From assembly GCA_000310025.1 (NCBI GenBank), contig FN649748.1, positions 3,065,382 through 3,129,381 of the forward strand: a DNA stretch of 64,000 nt, in the 5' to 3' direction. This document shows positions 13,101-25,375 of this stretch, piece by piece. Below the pieces are notes generated by a model. The model was not told the DNA's origin. It did no database searches and saw only the letters and a list, made by a program, of their open reading frames with translations. Source of the stretch: Ectocarpus siliculosus. Lineage: Eukaryota; Sar; Phaeophyceae; Ectocarpales; Ectocarpaceae. The translations under genes were made by a program, and so were the position numbers. Numbering within the stretch: the first letter of the stretch is position 1; the number at the start of each line of letters is the position of its first letter.

Positions 13101-15782
13101 CCGTCGGAACCCTACCCCTTATGTCGTTTTGTTGCGTGGCGCTTGTGGGCCCCCTCCCGCCTGCCTCTCATCCACTCTGTGGGGTTCACTATCTCATCCA
13201 CTCTCCATTCACTCTCTCGTTCTCTCTGAGCTCTCGTGGTCACTCTCTCCCTCTCGTTCGCTCTTCTCGCGTCCATTATATCATTCACTAAATCTCGCTC
13301 ACTCTCTCTCCTTCTCCTTAGCCTCCCTCTTCCCCTCTCTCGTGTTCACTCTCTGTCGTTCAGTCACTCGGTCGCTCCCATGTTCTCTGATGTACGCTCT
13401 CTCGACCTTCCCACCAATCTATCTTTACGTTTCAAAACTTGAGCAACAGGCATGGAGTGATCGGGCTGACTCATCTGAACCCCTACTTGACTCTCCTCAA
13501 GGACTATTTGGAGGCGTTCTTCCCTCACCGAGGCGGTGCCGGGTGAGACCATCGACTCCGTGCCTCATGAACCGCTTTTTTTTTCCTTCGCCTATGTACC
13601 GCTATTATCAAAGCGAGGTCGTGAGAACCGGCGTGGGAGCAAGGACGGCATCGTTGAAGTTTGAGTGGAATAGGGTTCGACAGCAGCGGTATTTTTGTGA
13701 TTGTTGGTAGTTTAGCTAGCGGCCCTACAGCAATTCACATGGGTGATGGGTAGGAGTGTCCTGCGAAGGGGGTAGTTGTTCCAAGTTCCAAGTTTTGTAG
13801 TAAAGTTATGGCATCTGGAAGGCGAAGAAGCCGCCAATTGTGTCATGATATGTACATGCGTGCGGCGAAGGAAGGGGCAACTTGCCGGTGCATGTTTTGT
13901 TGAACAGTTCGCGTCGTCTAAAACGCGGTGTAGCCCAGAACAGAAACGGTCTTGCCTTGCCTTGCCTTGCCTTGCCTTGCCTTGCCTTGCCTTGCCTTGC
14001 CTTGCCTTGCCTTGCCTTGCCTTGCCTTGCCTCCCCAATGACATGAGTGCGATGCAAATATCTGTTCATATCGCTGAACATGCGATTTTGTTTTGCGCTC
14101 TAACAAATATGTCTTTGCCGCTGCTGCTGCTGTTGCCGCTGCTGCGGGGACCCTTGCGCCATCGCATTTTCTTTTTTTTTTACGATGATCGTCAGCATCG
14201 GTGGACTGGGCGGGGGCGGCAGCGGGACCGGAATGAGCCTTCAGGGCGAGCTCTTACTCCGGGTGCTGGTGGAGTTCTGGCTGGAGGGCAACACGGTTCT
14301 TCGACCGGGCGTGCTGAAAGAGGTCAGAGGAATGAAACGGTCACTGCCACGACGTCACTGCAGTTTCGGACAAGGCTCTTCCTGCGTAAACCGTCCGTCA
14401 TGCTGAGAGTTGCTATGTGAGAGCGTTGCTGATGTTGCTGCTGCTACTGCTCATGCTGCTGCTGCTGTTGTATTTGTTGCTGCTGCTGCGGCCGCTGCTG
14501 CTATTATTTTTGTGGCTCTCTATATTATTGTCGCCATTATTGGGGGCGCTGACGTCGGTACTTGATAGGTTCCCACGTGTTTTTTTTTTATTTTCACCTT
14601 CACCTGGTACGAAGACCTTGCTCATCCGGTCTCCGTGCCTCAGCGACTTTCCCTCGTTACCTCGGCGCCCTTCATGACCTCTCAGCAAGAAGAACACTAC
14701 CACCTCCAACAGCAACAAGCCTGGGGCAATAGCAACAACTTGCATCTTCCAGCGCCACGCACAACGACCAATTACGACCCATCCGTCGCGCTGCTGCATA
14801 GCGAGTACATCCCACCTACCGACATGTCGGTTCACGGACTCTTGATAGTGTCTGCGCACCTCCTGGCGGACCGCAAGTAAGAAAATACTAAATACTGTGT
14901 GTACCTTTTTTGGTGTCGCTTCGGCAGAGAATTCCTGCCGGAGCTCGTCTGTTTTTTTTCTTTATGCGTGTGTTGTATCTGTTGCCTTTTCGGTCGAGAT
15001 TGTCGTTGGCCGACGTACGGCAAGTAGGGGTGTTGCACCTTCTCGAGGGGATCAGCCGCATGATCTGGGAGTGAATAGTTTCCTTCATTGTGACAGACGC
15101 CGAGTTCAATGACAAAACCCCAAAGTCCCACGGAAGTAATGACAGGGATTGATGTCACAAGTCTTCCGCCGGAGTGAATATGTTCCCAACGGGTATGTTG
15201 GGATAGACGCGGTGCATTAAAGACAAAGCCGAATCCGATGGAAATCCGAAAATTGTGTGGTCTCTCCGTTATTCTGGCAACACCTTAGTAAATGTGCAGT
15301 GAGAAGCGGAGCTTCTTTCTGTACCCCTTTTTTTTTCGGGGGGGGGGGGGGGGGGGTGGCGATAGGAATTCACAACTGCGCCGCATCACTTCGTAGTCCC
15401 ACGTCTCGCTATTTTAGCTGTGTGGGTGATTGATGCCCCCGAGATCTACCCTCCGTTTCAGGCTCAAACTGATCCGACGTACCCCACGCGCGTCAGGCTG
15501 AAAGAGGCCTGTCGCCGCAATCTGGACCTTACAGGAGGGATGCCTGCGGCACCGGCAAGAACCGGGGAGGGCTCCAGCGAGGGCGAGAGGTCGGCCCTAA
15601 CCCCTGCGCTGGAGGTGCTTCGACCGCACGTGTTCGGGTTCCTGAGGGTGGCGTTTTCGGCGGACAACACGATGCACTTGAGCTCGGCAGGCTTTTCTCT
15701 GGCGGTGGAGCTGTGGGTGCTTTGGATGAGGCCCTGGGCCGCGGCGTCGATCTTGAGAGGTGGGAGCTTCGTTGCTATGGTC

Positions 15783-15813
<31 letters not shown>

Positions 15814-18800
15814 TGGTTGCATTGTGTATCGGTTTCTGGGTTTTTGCTGGCTGATGGTATGCACATGCACATTGCACTCTGTCTGCTGATTTTGTGTCTA
15901 GTGGTGCTGGCCGCATGGAAGTGGCGGAATCAGCAGCAAGCCTACAGCGTCGGCAGGGGCGGCAGGCATAGGTGCCGCGTCTGTAACTCCTGATTTTCCA
16001 CCCTCAGCATGTTCACAGCTGGAAAAACACAGCGGTTGTACCTTCCTGTTCAAACAGGGTGTCATCGGAATGAAGTCGTCGAGAAAGGGCTTGCCAAACA
16101 CGCGTCCAACGGCTGTGGCAGCCTTCCTATATGCGTGCATTTCCGGCAGACTATTTTGTATGGTCTTTGGAGCGTGACGTGCCATGGAATCCTCTTTACC
16201 GTAGTTGGTCACGGGAACGTTTCAGGGTTCGGCGCTCTCGGAATCGCACACGTCCGATGTTACCAACGTTCATCACCGCGAATGGGTCCGACTCCGTCTC
16301 TCCCTAATCGGTCACTCTCTGTCCCTGTCTCGCCCGCGCGCGCGATTTCGTGGCATTCTGACCAGGTCATTCTCCCGATTCATTGAACACCAGCGATTTC
16401 CCCAGCTCGGCTTCTGCACAAAGTGGGCAAGCTTGTCCTTCTTCCACCGGTGGCACGAGAGGGAGTGCCAATCAGGGTGGCGGCTTGGCGCCTTGGATTT
16501 CCGGGGTGGTAGCTAGCGTCAAGAACTTTGTGGTGAGGCCCTAATCGTGGTGTTAGCGGTGGCAGTGATGCGATTTTGTTTATTCGCTTGCGTTGGGTAT
16601 TGTCTTTTTGGAAGTATTTGTGCTGGGGTCGTCCTGGGTGTTTCTGAGGTTCAATGTTGTGTGTTTTGTTCATGCCGTTGGTGACAGTGGAGGCTCGCGG
16701 TTATTCTGCCGTAGAAGCTTCTCCGTTCCTCGCGTCTATACCGTAGGTGACACAACATGTCTTACCCCGTGGACCAACTTTCAAATCTGGGTTACTCCGC
16801 GATAGAGGATGTTTTCGGAAAACTTTGGGCGAGGCGGTCCCAACGCATCCAAATGTCATTGTCAGCACCCCCGCTCTTTCCTGCTGCCATCTACCGTGCT
16901 CATGCGAATCCTTTGCTGCGTGATTCCCACAACGGCCGTAACGTTCACCCTCCCCACGATGAAGCAAATCGAGCCCTCTCGAGCGAATAGCGGAGGGGGC
17001 AGGCAGACCGGGACGTCGAGGGGGGGCAGTGGTGCCTCCGCTGCAGGCGCGCGTGGGAGGGAGGTTGGTGGATACTCGTACGACCCCTGGGGTGCCTGGG
17101 TGCTGGAAAACTACAGCCTGTACACGACGGTCTTGGCGGCCTTCGTCCGCAAGGTCGGCAGCATGTCGTTTAAAGTGAGTGGTGTCAAGAACGTGCTCCG
17201 TACTATAGTAGTGAGCTGAGCAAAGGCCGGCATGGGTTTGCAGTGTGAGACAACAGCAACAACAACTAAATGTTCAAGTGTCGTCAGAACGTATGTACCA
17301 CCTGTGCAGACACCGGTAAGGGTTTCACTGTAGAAACAAACAACAACAATAACAACAACAAAGGCGGCAACGACAACAAACCAAGTGTCCCGAGATTCGA
17401 CTGCGGAATTTTGTTAAGATGACCTTGTGGCCGACGATGTGTCAGGAGAATGACGGGTCGGGGCACCGCGGGTATCACCACCACGGGGGTGGCGCCAACG
17501 GTCAAGGCAACCTCCAAGCGGAGATGGCAACCATGTTTGCGGACACCCGCGGGGCCAACCTCAGGCTATTACACCGCGTGGTGGACGTCTTTAGCCCGGC
17601 TGTCGCTTCTCTCCTCGCCTCAGCCCAGGTAAGGTTTGGGGTACCGGTTTTGGCATGCACCGGTGACGAGTTTTGCGGGTATTTTTTTTTCCCTGCCCAC
17701 CACCGGCTGCCGTTGCCCGGTCGGCCACAATATCGCTCGCTTTGTGTGATGCTGGGGCTCGACTCTTCTTCTCAGTAAGAGATAGAATCGTTCGTTCTTG
17801 CTGGGATGGCCACCCATAATATCTTCCTCGGGGTTCGGGGTGCGAGGTTAGCGAGGGCGATGCTGCGGGTGTTGACGATGACGACGATGATGGTGATGAC
17901 ATTTGGTTGGTCTCATAGCGTTTGGTCGGTTTCATTCGGCCTTCCGTTTTTGGTTTTTGACGCGTCGCTCACGCCAGTCACTTAATGGAGAATATCGTCA
18001 TTACTTCGTGCGCGACGACCTACAATATACGTTGGGTTGAATCTAGCATGTTCATGCTTTCGACGTGTTCCTCTTTATTGCCTATCCCCCGTGCCTTGGC
18101 ACACCCCCGGTGCAGAGCGGGTGACAGCATGCGTACATTGTTGAAAAGGACGAGTAAAAAACGGGACGGTTTGAAACGTTTTCCAAAGGCGTAAGTGAAT
18201 GCTATGGGTCCCGGTGGTTGTCGAGTATCAAAACGGGAGGGGGGCATATCTCACTAGAATGCCGATATGAGCCAGAGGACACTTTCGCTGCAATTGAAGA
18301 ACAACCCCTGCCCGACATCCTCTCTGTCGCCCCAGCACACGTTGCGACAAGCACGAGACCAACGGCAGGGAGGTGCCGGTTCCGGTGCCGGTTCGGGGAA
18401 CGGGGAAGGGCTGCGCGACGCGGAGTGCGAGATGTTGGACAGGGGGAGGAAGGCCGTGTCTGCGATACAGGTGGGCGTGGGCGTGCCGCAGAATATGGCC
18501 ATGCGCTCAGAACCCAGTGACAGGAGTGACAGTAGATGTTTTGGAATGACTCGTCACCGCGGGTGGTTCCCTCGTCACCTCCAACAAACAAAAAAACAGG
18601 AAAAACGAAAGCACCTTTTAGGGAGAACATTGGTGTAGAGAAGAGCGGGTAACAAATGAGGATGTCATGCATGCTGTTTGATGTGTTTCCGAGCCCAACA
18701 GCGGAGCCAACACCACCACCACCACCACCGTGCACAGGAGAGCGCTTGTATATAGCGCAGCGATAGATGTTAGTGAGAGATGCCATGGTGTGAAATGTCC

Positions 18801-20427
18801 TGTTCCGATTCCAAGTTGAAAAAAGCGCTATTGGATTTGTCGACGATGTGATTCGTTTTGGTGCTCACGGGGGGCGGGTGCAGTTTTTTGTCTAGCACAC
18901 AGCAAATGTTCCCATGCGCGGGCTCCCTTGTTGTTGGGGGGTGGCGCGGATTGGAGGGTGGTGATCGACAATCGAATCACTTGAGACCTGGCGAGACCGG
19001 TGCTTGTTAACGAAATTTATACGTGCACTTTTCAGGGGCCGAACTTGGTGACGCTCGAGAAGTACCAGGAGGTGGCAGAAGAGCTCCTCATCAACATCGC
19101 ACACCTGACTAATCCCAGGGTATCGAAGCACTGGTTCGGTAGAGTGGACCGATGGGTGAGTAAAATCTGTCTACTAATCAGTATTTTGTGTTTGTCGTTT
19201 GTGTTCATCGCTACGGCAGCTGCAGAGAGTTGCTGCGGCTGCGGCTGCGGCTGTTGGCGATAATGAAGAAAACGAACATATTTTGATTATGTGCAGTGTT
19301 GCTGTTGCTCAGGTGGAATTCCCGGCATCTGTTGTTCTTTCTGCTGCTCTTGAGGTCGAATGGCGTTGCTTACGTATGCATGATGACGGTCACATCCCTG
19401 TGCTTTCGGGAGGGGGTTATTGTTCCTCGCTGCGTTCATTCGGACCTCTTGTTGTCGAACGCGTACAGTACGTCGTTAATTATGGAACACCGCGCAAGCT
19501 TGTACTCAACCCCCCCGTGTTTTTCGAACGCTACACTCTTACTGCCCTCATACTCAGCATCTTGGGCTGCTTGGTCAAGCCTGCTTGCAAACGGGCCTCT
19601 TTGAACTTGTACGCAAGGCCTCATAGTCAACAGCGCTGCTTTTTTCAGATGAAGCAGAAAGCTCTTGGTAGAGCACCATGCATCCGATTACAGGGTCGTG
19701 TACTAGCACGGAATGGTCTATCGTGGCAATCAAGCTCGCAGGTCAAGACGTGACCCAATTTACGAAGGGGCGCGAGTTCACCGCCATGTTGAGTGCCACG
19801 ATAGACCATTCCATGCTAGTACAGGACCCCGTAATCGGATGCATGGCGCTCTACCAAGAGCTTTCTGCTTCATCTGAAAAAAGCAGCGCTGTTGACTATG
19901 AGGCCTTGCGTAAAAAGTTCAAAGAGGCCCGTTTGCAAGCAGGCTTGACCAAGCAGCCCCTTGAGGGTCTAGCATTCACTACTCTCTGATCCCATGCCGA
20001 CCATCTTTCCCTGGATGTGGTGTGTTTCCTTCTTTTGTTGTTGTGTTTTTCTGAGCACTCAGTTTGCAGGGCCTGGGGCCGAAAAGATCACCGTGCGTGC
20101 TCGCGCTATCTCTAGCAAACTGCAGGAGCTCTTCGGCCTGCCACCCAACTGGAAACCCAAGGGTCACGCAGTGAGAGGGGCAGAGAGATGTTCAGATGTA
20201 TGAATCGAGGTTATTTTATTCCAGGTTTTGCTTCCTTCTTTTTTTTTCTGGAGGCTAGGTTCGGTCCCCACTGAATTGATGCCACGATTTTGCAAGTGTT
20301 GGAAAGGTTGACCTCAGATATGAAGACCTTAAGAGTTTCTTGGTAGTTACCGTAAGGCCGCGTCGGTTGGAACGATACGGGAGTTAGAAGGCACTGATCG
20401 GAGACCGGCACGGTTTCATGTGAAGGC

Positions 20428-20471
<44 letters not shown>

Positions 20472-23400
20472 CGAATCATCAATGATTCCACGAGTCGAGA
20501 GGAGTTGATCAACCAATGTCATGAATTGCCCCACAAATTGCTATCAAGGAGGATGAAGAAAGTAAAAAATGAACCAAATGTTTCGCGGCACAGGAGAATG
20601 GCCAAGGGGGGGCGCAGGGCACGATGAAGCTGTCCGAAATGTTCCACCCCGAGAGGGAAAAACAGGCGCCGTATTTCCTGTCGCAGCAGGGGAGAACACA
20701 GCTAGCGTCAGGGCAGAGGGCGTGCAAGTGAGTCGAGTGCGGCCGTTGCTGCCGTTGTTGTTACGTCTGTTGCCGTCGTGTGGGTGCTGCGGCTGTTGCT
20801 GCTAGTGCCGTTTTCCTTTTTCGCCGTAAACTCAGCATCCATCGGCAATAGTCACAGTGTTTAACAGGAGGTGACCCATTAAACGCCCTCCTGCGGGTTT
20901 CCATCCCATCCCAGTTCATTCGCTATTGTTCCCCGGGTATCTATTTTTTGCAGTTTGTCTTGTAATCTGTGCTGGACAAGTGCGGTCCGGGTACCCGCAG
21001 AACATGATGTTATCGCGAGAAGGGTTCCCGTGTACATGCTGCGTGTGCGTCACGTGTCTTGCACGCTCTTGATGGGGCACAATGACGAGATTCCTTTGTG
21101 CCAAGCACGTCGCAAGCCACAACCCCACTAGGCGTTTCACATACCGTATCCGACACAAGGTAACACCTCACACACACACATGCACACACACCCCGTGGTA
21201 AAACGCGTCGAATAATATAACGATGAAGCCATACCGTTGACGGTGCAACTTTCGTTTCTCTCTCATCACTCCTCACTCGTGTGCCCCACTCGTCACCTGT
21301 CAACCCTTACCCCTCATTGTCACTCGTCGCCTCACTTCCCACTCATCCCATTCCTGCTCGTCACTCCGCGCTCGTCACTCCCCGCCCCTCGCTTCTCACT
21401 CTTCGCTCATTCACTCCCCACTCCTCATTCGTTTGCCTCACTTTTCATTTTTTCACTCCTACTCTTCTCACTCTCCCCGTTACTCACTCCTCGCTCCTCG
21501 CTCAGAACTCCCCGCCCCTCACACTTTCACTCCTCACGTCCCACTCGTCACTGCTGTTCACCGCTATTCACCCCTCGCCCTTTCACTTCTCCTTTGTTAC
21601 TCCTGATTCGTGTGCCTCGCTCCTTTCTCACTCAGGCCGTGGGACGTGGCGTACGTTGGGGATCCCATGTACCGCCCACGGCGTGCGTGGGAAATGGAAG
21701 CGCTAATCGCCTTGTGGGTGGGATTGTCGGAACTGGTGAACTCTCGATGGCTCGGGTGGAGTACGCCGGTGAGTTTCCGATCACGTGCATGCACATCCCA
21801 ATGCTGAGCATGCACTACTTTCATCCTATCCCTGACCATCATTGTCCCTGTACCAGTCTGAGTTCAACACCGCTGCCACGAGACAGCGAAAGAGAGAGAG
21901 AAGGATAAGAGACAGAGACGAAGACCTTTTTTTTTTCAAGTTCATCTCATTGATTGCCCTTTTCCCCGTCCACTTTTCTTTCCCGCATTCAAAGCAGGAT
22001 AGAGAGGGGGGAGACAGCTCTCGTGGCAGCGGTAGCGACTCCGTCTTCGATGATGAGGGCTCGGGCAAGGCGATCGTCCAAGGAAAGGACTTCCAGCGGC
22101 GTGTTTGGAGGGAGGTGCGGTGGGCGGGCCTCCCCTGCAGGGTCAACCTAAGGCCCCTCGCGGATGTTCGGGCGGTAAGTCTGGTATAGTGCGATCGCTC
22201 TCGGTGGTCACAGGCTGAGAGGAATTCTAGAGGGTCCATCATCGTGCGGTGCTGCCTAGAGAAGGATGCTTCGGTAGGAACAGACGTTTGTCGAACGTTT
22301 TTGTTTGCGAATGTGTTGGAAGCTAGTTTGGAGTGCCTGTAACAAAGTGCTTCTTTGGAGGGGGCCAGCTAGCTTGGAGCGCGTGAAACAAAAGGTGCAT
22401 CTTGTTCTTTTTCCCTAGAACAGACGATCATTGAACGATTGAACCGCTGTGTACATGAAATAGAAAACCACCCGCGAAAGTTCTGGCGCGCTTGGAAGAT
22501 GTGCGCACCGAAGTGTGGGTTTTATTCTGTACCATTGAATGGGCCAAAGCACGCTGAAGCAGAGTTTGCCTGGTCCTGCTGCATGGTGGATATGCGACAC
22601 CTTCTGTTGATTGCATATTTATGTCGGTGTTGTCGCGCGTGTTTTAGACAATGCCAGCAACTGTCAATTCGCGTAGAGTTAGGCGATAGGGTCAAATTTT
22701 TCCAGCGCTTCAAATCGCCGGGGGTATCGATCCGCCCCCCCAACCGAGTTCATGGAGAAAAGAATGCGTACGCTATCAACATGGCATCTTTCATTCGGAA
22801 TCGTATTCACTCACGTCCGATCCGCGCGTTCTCTCTCCGCTACGGCCATGGTAGCTTCACGGCGGCCGTGAGTGGTGTCTTGATATGGCTTCAAGCGCCA
22901 TCACTTCCTATTTGGGCGTTTTTTTTCTCTCTCTCGCGCGCGCGCCGCGCGTTTGGGTCGTGAGGACCGTCTCGTTTTCGGATAATGCGGCCGTGAGTGG
23001 TGTCTTGATATGGCTTCAAGCGCCATCACTTCCTATTTGGGCGTTTTTTCTCTCTCTCGCGCGCGCGCGCGCGTGTGGGTGGTGAGGACCGTCTCGTTTT
23101 CGGATAATGCGTATTTCCTGCCCTATTCACAGTGATGTCGTGTTACGTTTTTCTTCCGTCAGCCGTACCGGTGACACATGCTTCCTACCCTGGTTCCGCG
23201 CGATGATTTTCGTCGTCTCCCGTCATCTCTTGGCTATTCCTCATTCTATCATTCTATTCCTGTCGCCGCGGGTTTCACGTGTGATTTCCCTCGATCATTT
23301 TCGTCGTGCCCCCGCCGTTGAGATCAATGGTCTAACAATCACGGCATGCACGACTACACACACACACACAAACCGCCTTTCTTGGCTTTTCATCCATTGT

Positions 23401-23655
23401 AATCCTGTTGCCGCTCCTCGTTCAACTCGTAATCTCTCCCCGTCGATTCCGTTTCCCGCCTCCCCCCCTCACTTGGCGATTCTTCATGCTGGTCCTGCTT
23501 CCGTTTGCCGCCGGCTGTAGACGGTCGGCCTGGGGGTCGCGCTCTACGTTCTGTGGCTGGCCTACCGCCTTAGCTCCGTGTGCGGCGCCTGCGTGACGGT
23601 TGTGCTGGGAGCCTTGGTCGTCCGCCTGTCCACCATGACCACGGAATACTCATAG
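10144..23655 (+). CDS. SMPD4: SMPD4-like (neutral sphingomyelinase 3) protein, 17 exons
   Basis: Exons: about 10144-10238, 11029-11178, 11881-12040, 12400-12530, 13450-13542, 14196-14322, 14644-14876, about 15418-15759, about 16984-17174, 17446-17628, 18336-18470, 19036-19155, 20063-20170, 20594-20727, 21636-21768, 21998-22174, 23521-23655 (TAG). Almost all junction phases agree. The product is about 880 residues, the usual SMPD4 size. Family landmarks appear in order: LSTLELYLFHFAWYALSSYE, LNPYLTLLKDYLEAFFP, LLLRVLVEFWLEGN, WVLWMRPW, WVLENYSLYT, YFLSQQGRTQL, GDPMYRPRRAWEME, VNLRPLADVRA, then a C-terminal hydrophobic helix in the last exon. SMPD4 is an ER/nuclear-envelope membrane protein assigned neutral sphingomyelinase activity and linked to nuclear pores. 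Lineage-specific inserts are Gly/Ser/Gln-rich. The 5' end is uncertain: 10144 is the first in-frame ATG of the first recognised exon. The 14876 to 15418 junction does not match in phase, so a small exon may be missing. Confidence 0.8.
13951..14031. repeat. CTTGC pentanucleotide minisatellite, 16 copies
   Basis: Sixteen perfect copies of a 5-bp unit in the intron between exons 13450-13542 and 14196-14322 of the SMPD4-like gene. The repeat is not a multiple of three, so it is open in all frames; the Gly-Lys-Ala-Arg-Gln repeat proteins on the other strand are artefacts. Confidence 0.97.
19564..19959. repeat. Long inverted repeat (165-bp arms, 65-bp loop)
   Basis: Left arm 19564-19728 and right arm 19794-19959 are reverse complements with about six differences, one of them a single-base indel (about 96% identity), separated by 65 bases. 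It lies inside the intron between exons 19036-19155 and 20063-20170 of the SMPD4-like gene. Transcribed, it would fold into a near-perfect hairpin. The right arm is open on the plus strand and protein-like (CMALYQELSASSEKSS, then DYEALRKKFKEARLQAGL). This suggests an inverted duplication of a piece of coding sequence rather than a simple terminal-repeat element. No target-site duplication is obvious. Confidence 0.9.
20426..20472. repeat. AAC trinucleotide repeat
   Basis: About 15 AAC/CAA units in the intron before exon 20594-20727 of the SMPD4-like gene. Looser CAA-rich tracts occur in other introns of this gene, for example 17250-17390. Confidence 0.95.
22862..23110. repeat. Tandem duplication, 125-bp unit, two copies
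   Basis: Copies at 22862-22986 and 22987-23110 are nearly identical, differing mainly in the length of internal T and CT/GC runs. Each holds a GCGGCCGTGAGTGG start and a CTCTCTCGCGCGCG core. They sit in the last intron of the SMPD4-like gene (22175-23520). Confidence 0.9.
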
Positions 23656-25375
23656 CCTGTGAATCATTCCAATCGGACAGACAGCAGGCGCTGCTTGAGG
23701 TAGACCGTGGACTACGAGTCGATGGGTGAATCCGACCGGGTTACTACAGGCGCCTTTGAGAGGTAGTGATGGGAGGGAGCTTCTGTGTGGGGCCCCGGGG
23801 GGGGGCTTCGCGAGTACACAACCGTCTTGCCGGAGAGGGTGAATCAAGGACGAAATGGCGTTTTGTAACCCTACCCTGCTTTGTTTTTGTGTACACGGAG
23901 TTTGTTGTCTTGGCAAGCGGTGGGGTTTGCTCTGGGCCTTTCGTAGGGTGAGTTGACGCTTGTCCCTTTGTTAACTATATGGAGGAGGTGATATCTCGAG
24001 AACAAGGGCTGGGTAGAGGTCGTTTTTCAGTAAAACATATGGGGTGACGACAATGCTGGGCTGGAAAGGTTGAATACTGAACATAGGATGAGGAATGACT
24101 ACGAAGGTCCTGCTTGAAAGAGTTTGCCAATTCTTTGTCCGTGGAATAGAGGACGGAACGTGAGTCGCGCTCAGCAGCATTTTTATTGAACGGCAGACAA
24201 GTAGGACTTGGGATCTAAAAGCCATGGGTGGGGCGACGACATAAGATAGAGAGGGGGAGGGCTATGTATACGAAGACAAAGCTCGCTGTGACTGATTCAC
24301 TCGAGACTTGAAAGCACCAGTCGGAGGAAACATGACTTGATCGACCAATTGGAAACCTAGTTGTCGTTCGGTGTACGTTGTTACAGACTTGAGGGAAGGC
24401 TCGTTCGAGTTTCACTTGTGGAGGAAGTCCGCTTTCTCGCGGCAGCATGGTGTGGCTGAGTGCAGGTTTCCTCGTCAACAATTTCATCAACCGACCCTTG
24501 CTCTCTGTTCAAGGAAACCAAAGCATGTTGAGACACATGGAACACGAAACGAAATTGACGACGAAACGCAGGCTCGAAGCCTATTCTCGTATCCCCCGCG
24601 AGACACGGGAGAGATACTTCTGAGGCACATACAAGTAGTCGTCGCAAATCCCAACGTGCTCTGCATCAAAAGCGTGCTGGAGGCTACTACCGCTAGCCAT
24701 TTCACTCATCACAACCGCGCGGAGAACACACATCGTACATGTTCTTAACTCCTACCACACTCTGTGGCATCATCCATACGCTCAACGATTGAGAATCCCA
24801 CTACACACAACCAGCATTTCGTTTTTGTTCTCCCTTGAATAGTTCAAACCTACGCAGGAAAAACACTTGCTTCCTGATGCTGGAAGCATCGCCAGACAAC
24901 CTACACGGCCGATAGAAAAAGCAAACCAGCATGAGGAGACAGGACCCGCGTACACGGTCATGGACCCCCAAGCGCGACTAGGCAGAGATGAGACATCTAA
25001 CGCGAGGAAAACACGCCGCACCGTATAACGGTTTACCCCCCCACTCGTGTTTCCTCCGCACCCATCACGAAAAGGTCGGCAAGGATAAGACAAACCAGTC
25101 ACTCCCCAGCTGAGTATACAAAGCACTGCATGACACACCTTGCGCTCTGGCGCGGATCCAATCTCAACATCTTCGCCTCGTTAGGGTGGAGTCCATGGCG
25201 TGCAGTAGGCCGTTCGTTCGTTTTGCATGCGTGGTAACTTTCGTTCAGCGGGAAACGTGCAGATGTGTGCACTTCTTCCTCCCTTGGCTGCCTCCGCCCA
25301 AACAGGGAGTCGCCCCCCCCCCCCCCACGAGACTCGGAACGGCAGTGTTTCACACACAGAATGTCTAAAATATTA
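23656..25375. other. Convergent intergenic region
   Basis: Lies between the stop of the SMPD4-like gene (+) and the stop of the PAPS transporter (-), so it must hold both 3' ends. No exon with matched splice sites was seen. A run of about 12 C residues lies at 25314-25326. No clear AATAAA signal could be assigned to either gene. Confidence 0.6.

Noticed and set aside
13712-14106. Gly-Lys-Ala-Arg-Gln repeat proteins on the minus strand and Leu-Pro-Cys-Leu-Ala repeats on the plus strand
   Set aside because: Both are translations of the 5-bp minisatellite in an intron.
21241-21635. CTCACTC-rich tract that could look like a CRISPR or coding repeat
   Set aside because: It is an irregular pyrimidine-rich intron tract leading to the acceptor of exon 21636-21768, with no fixed repeat-spacer pattern.
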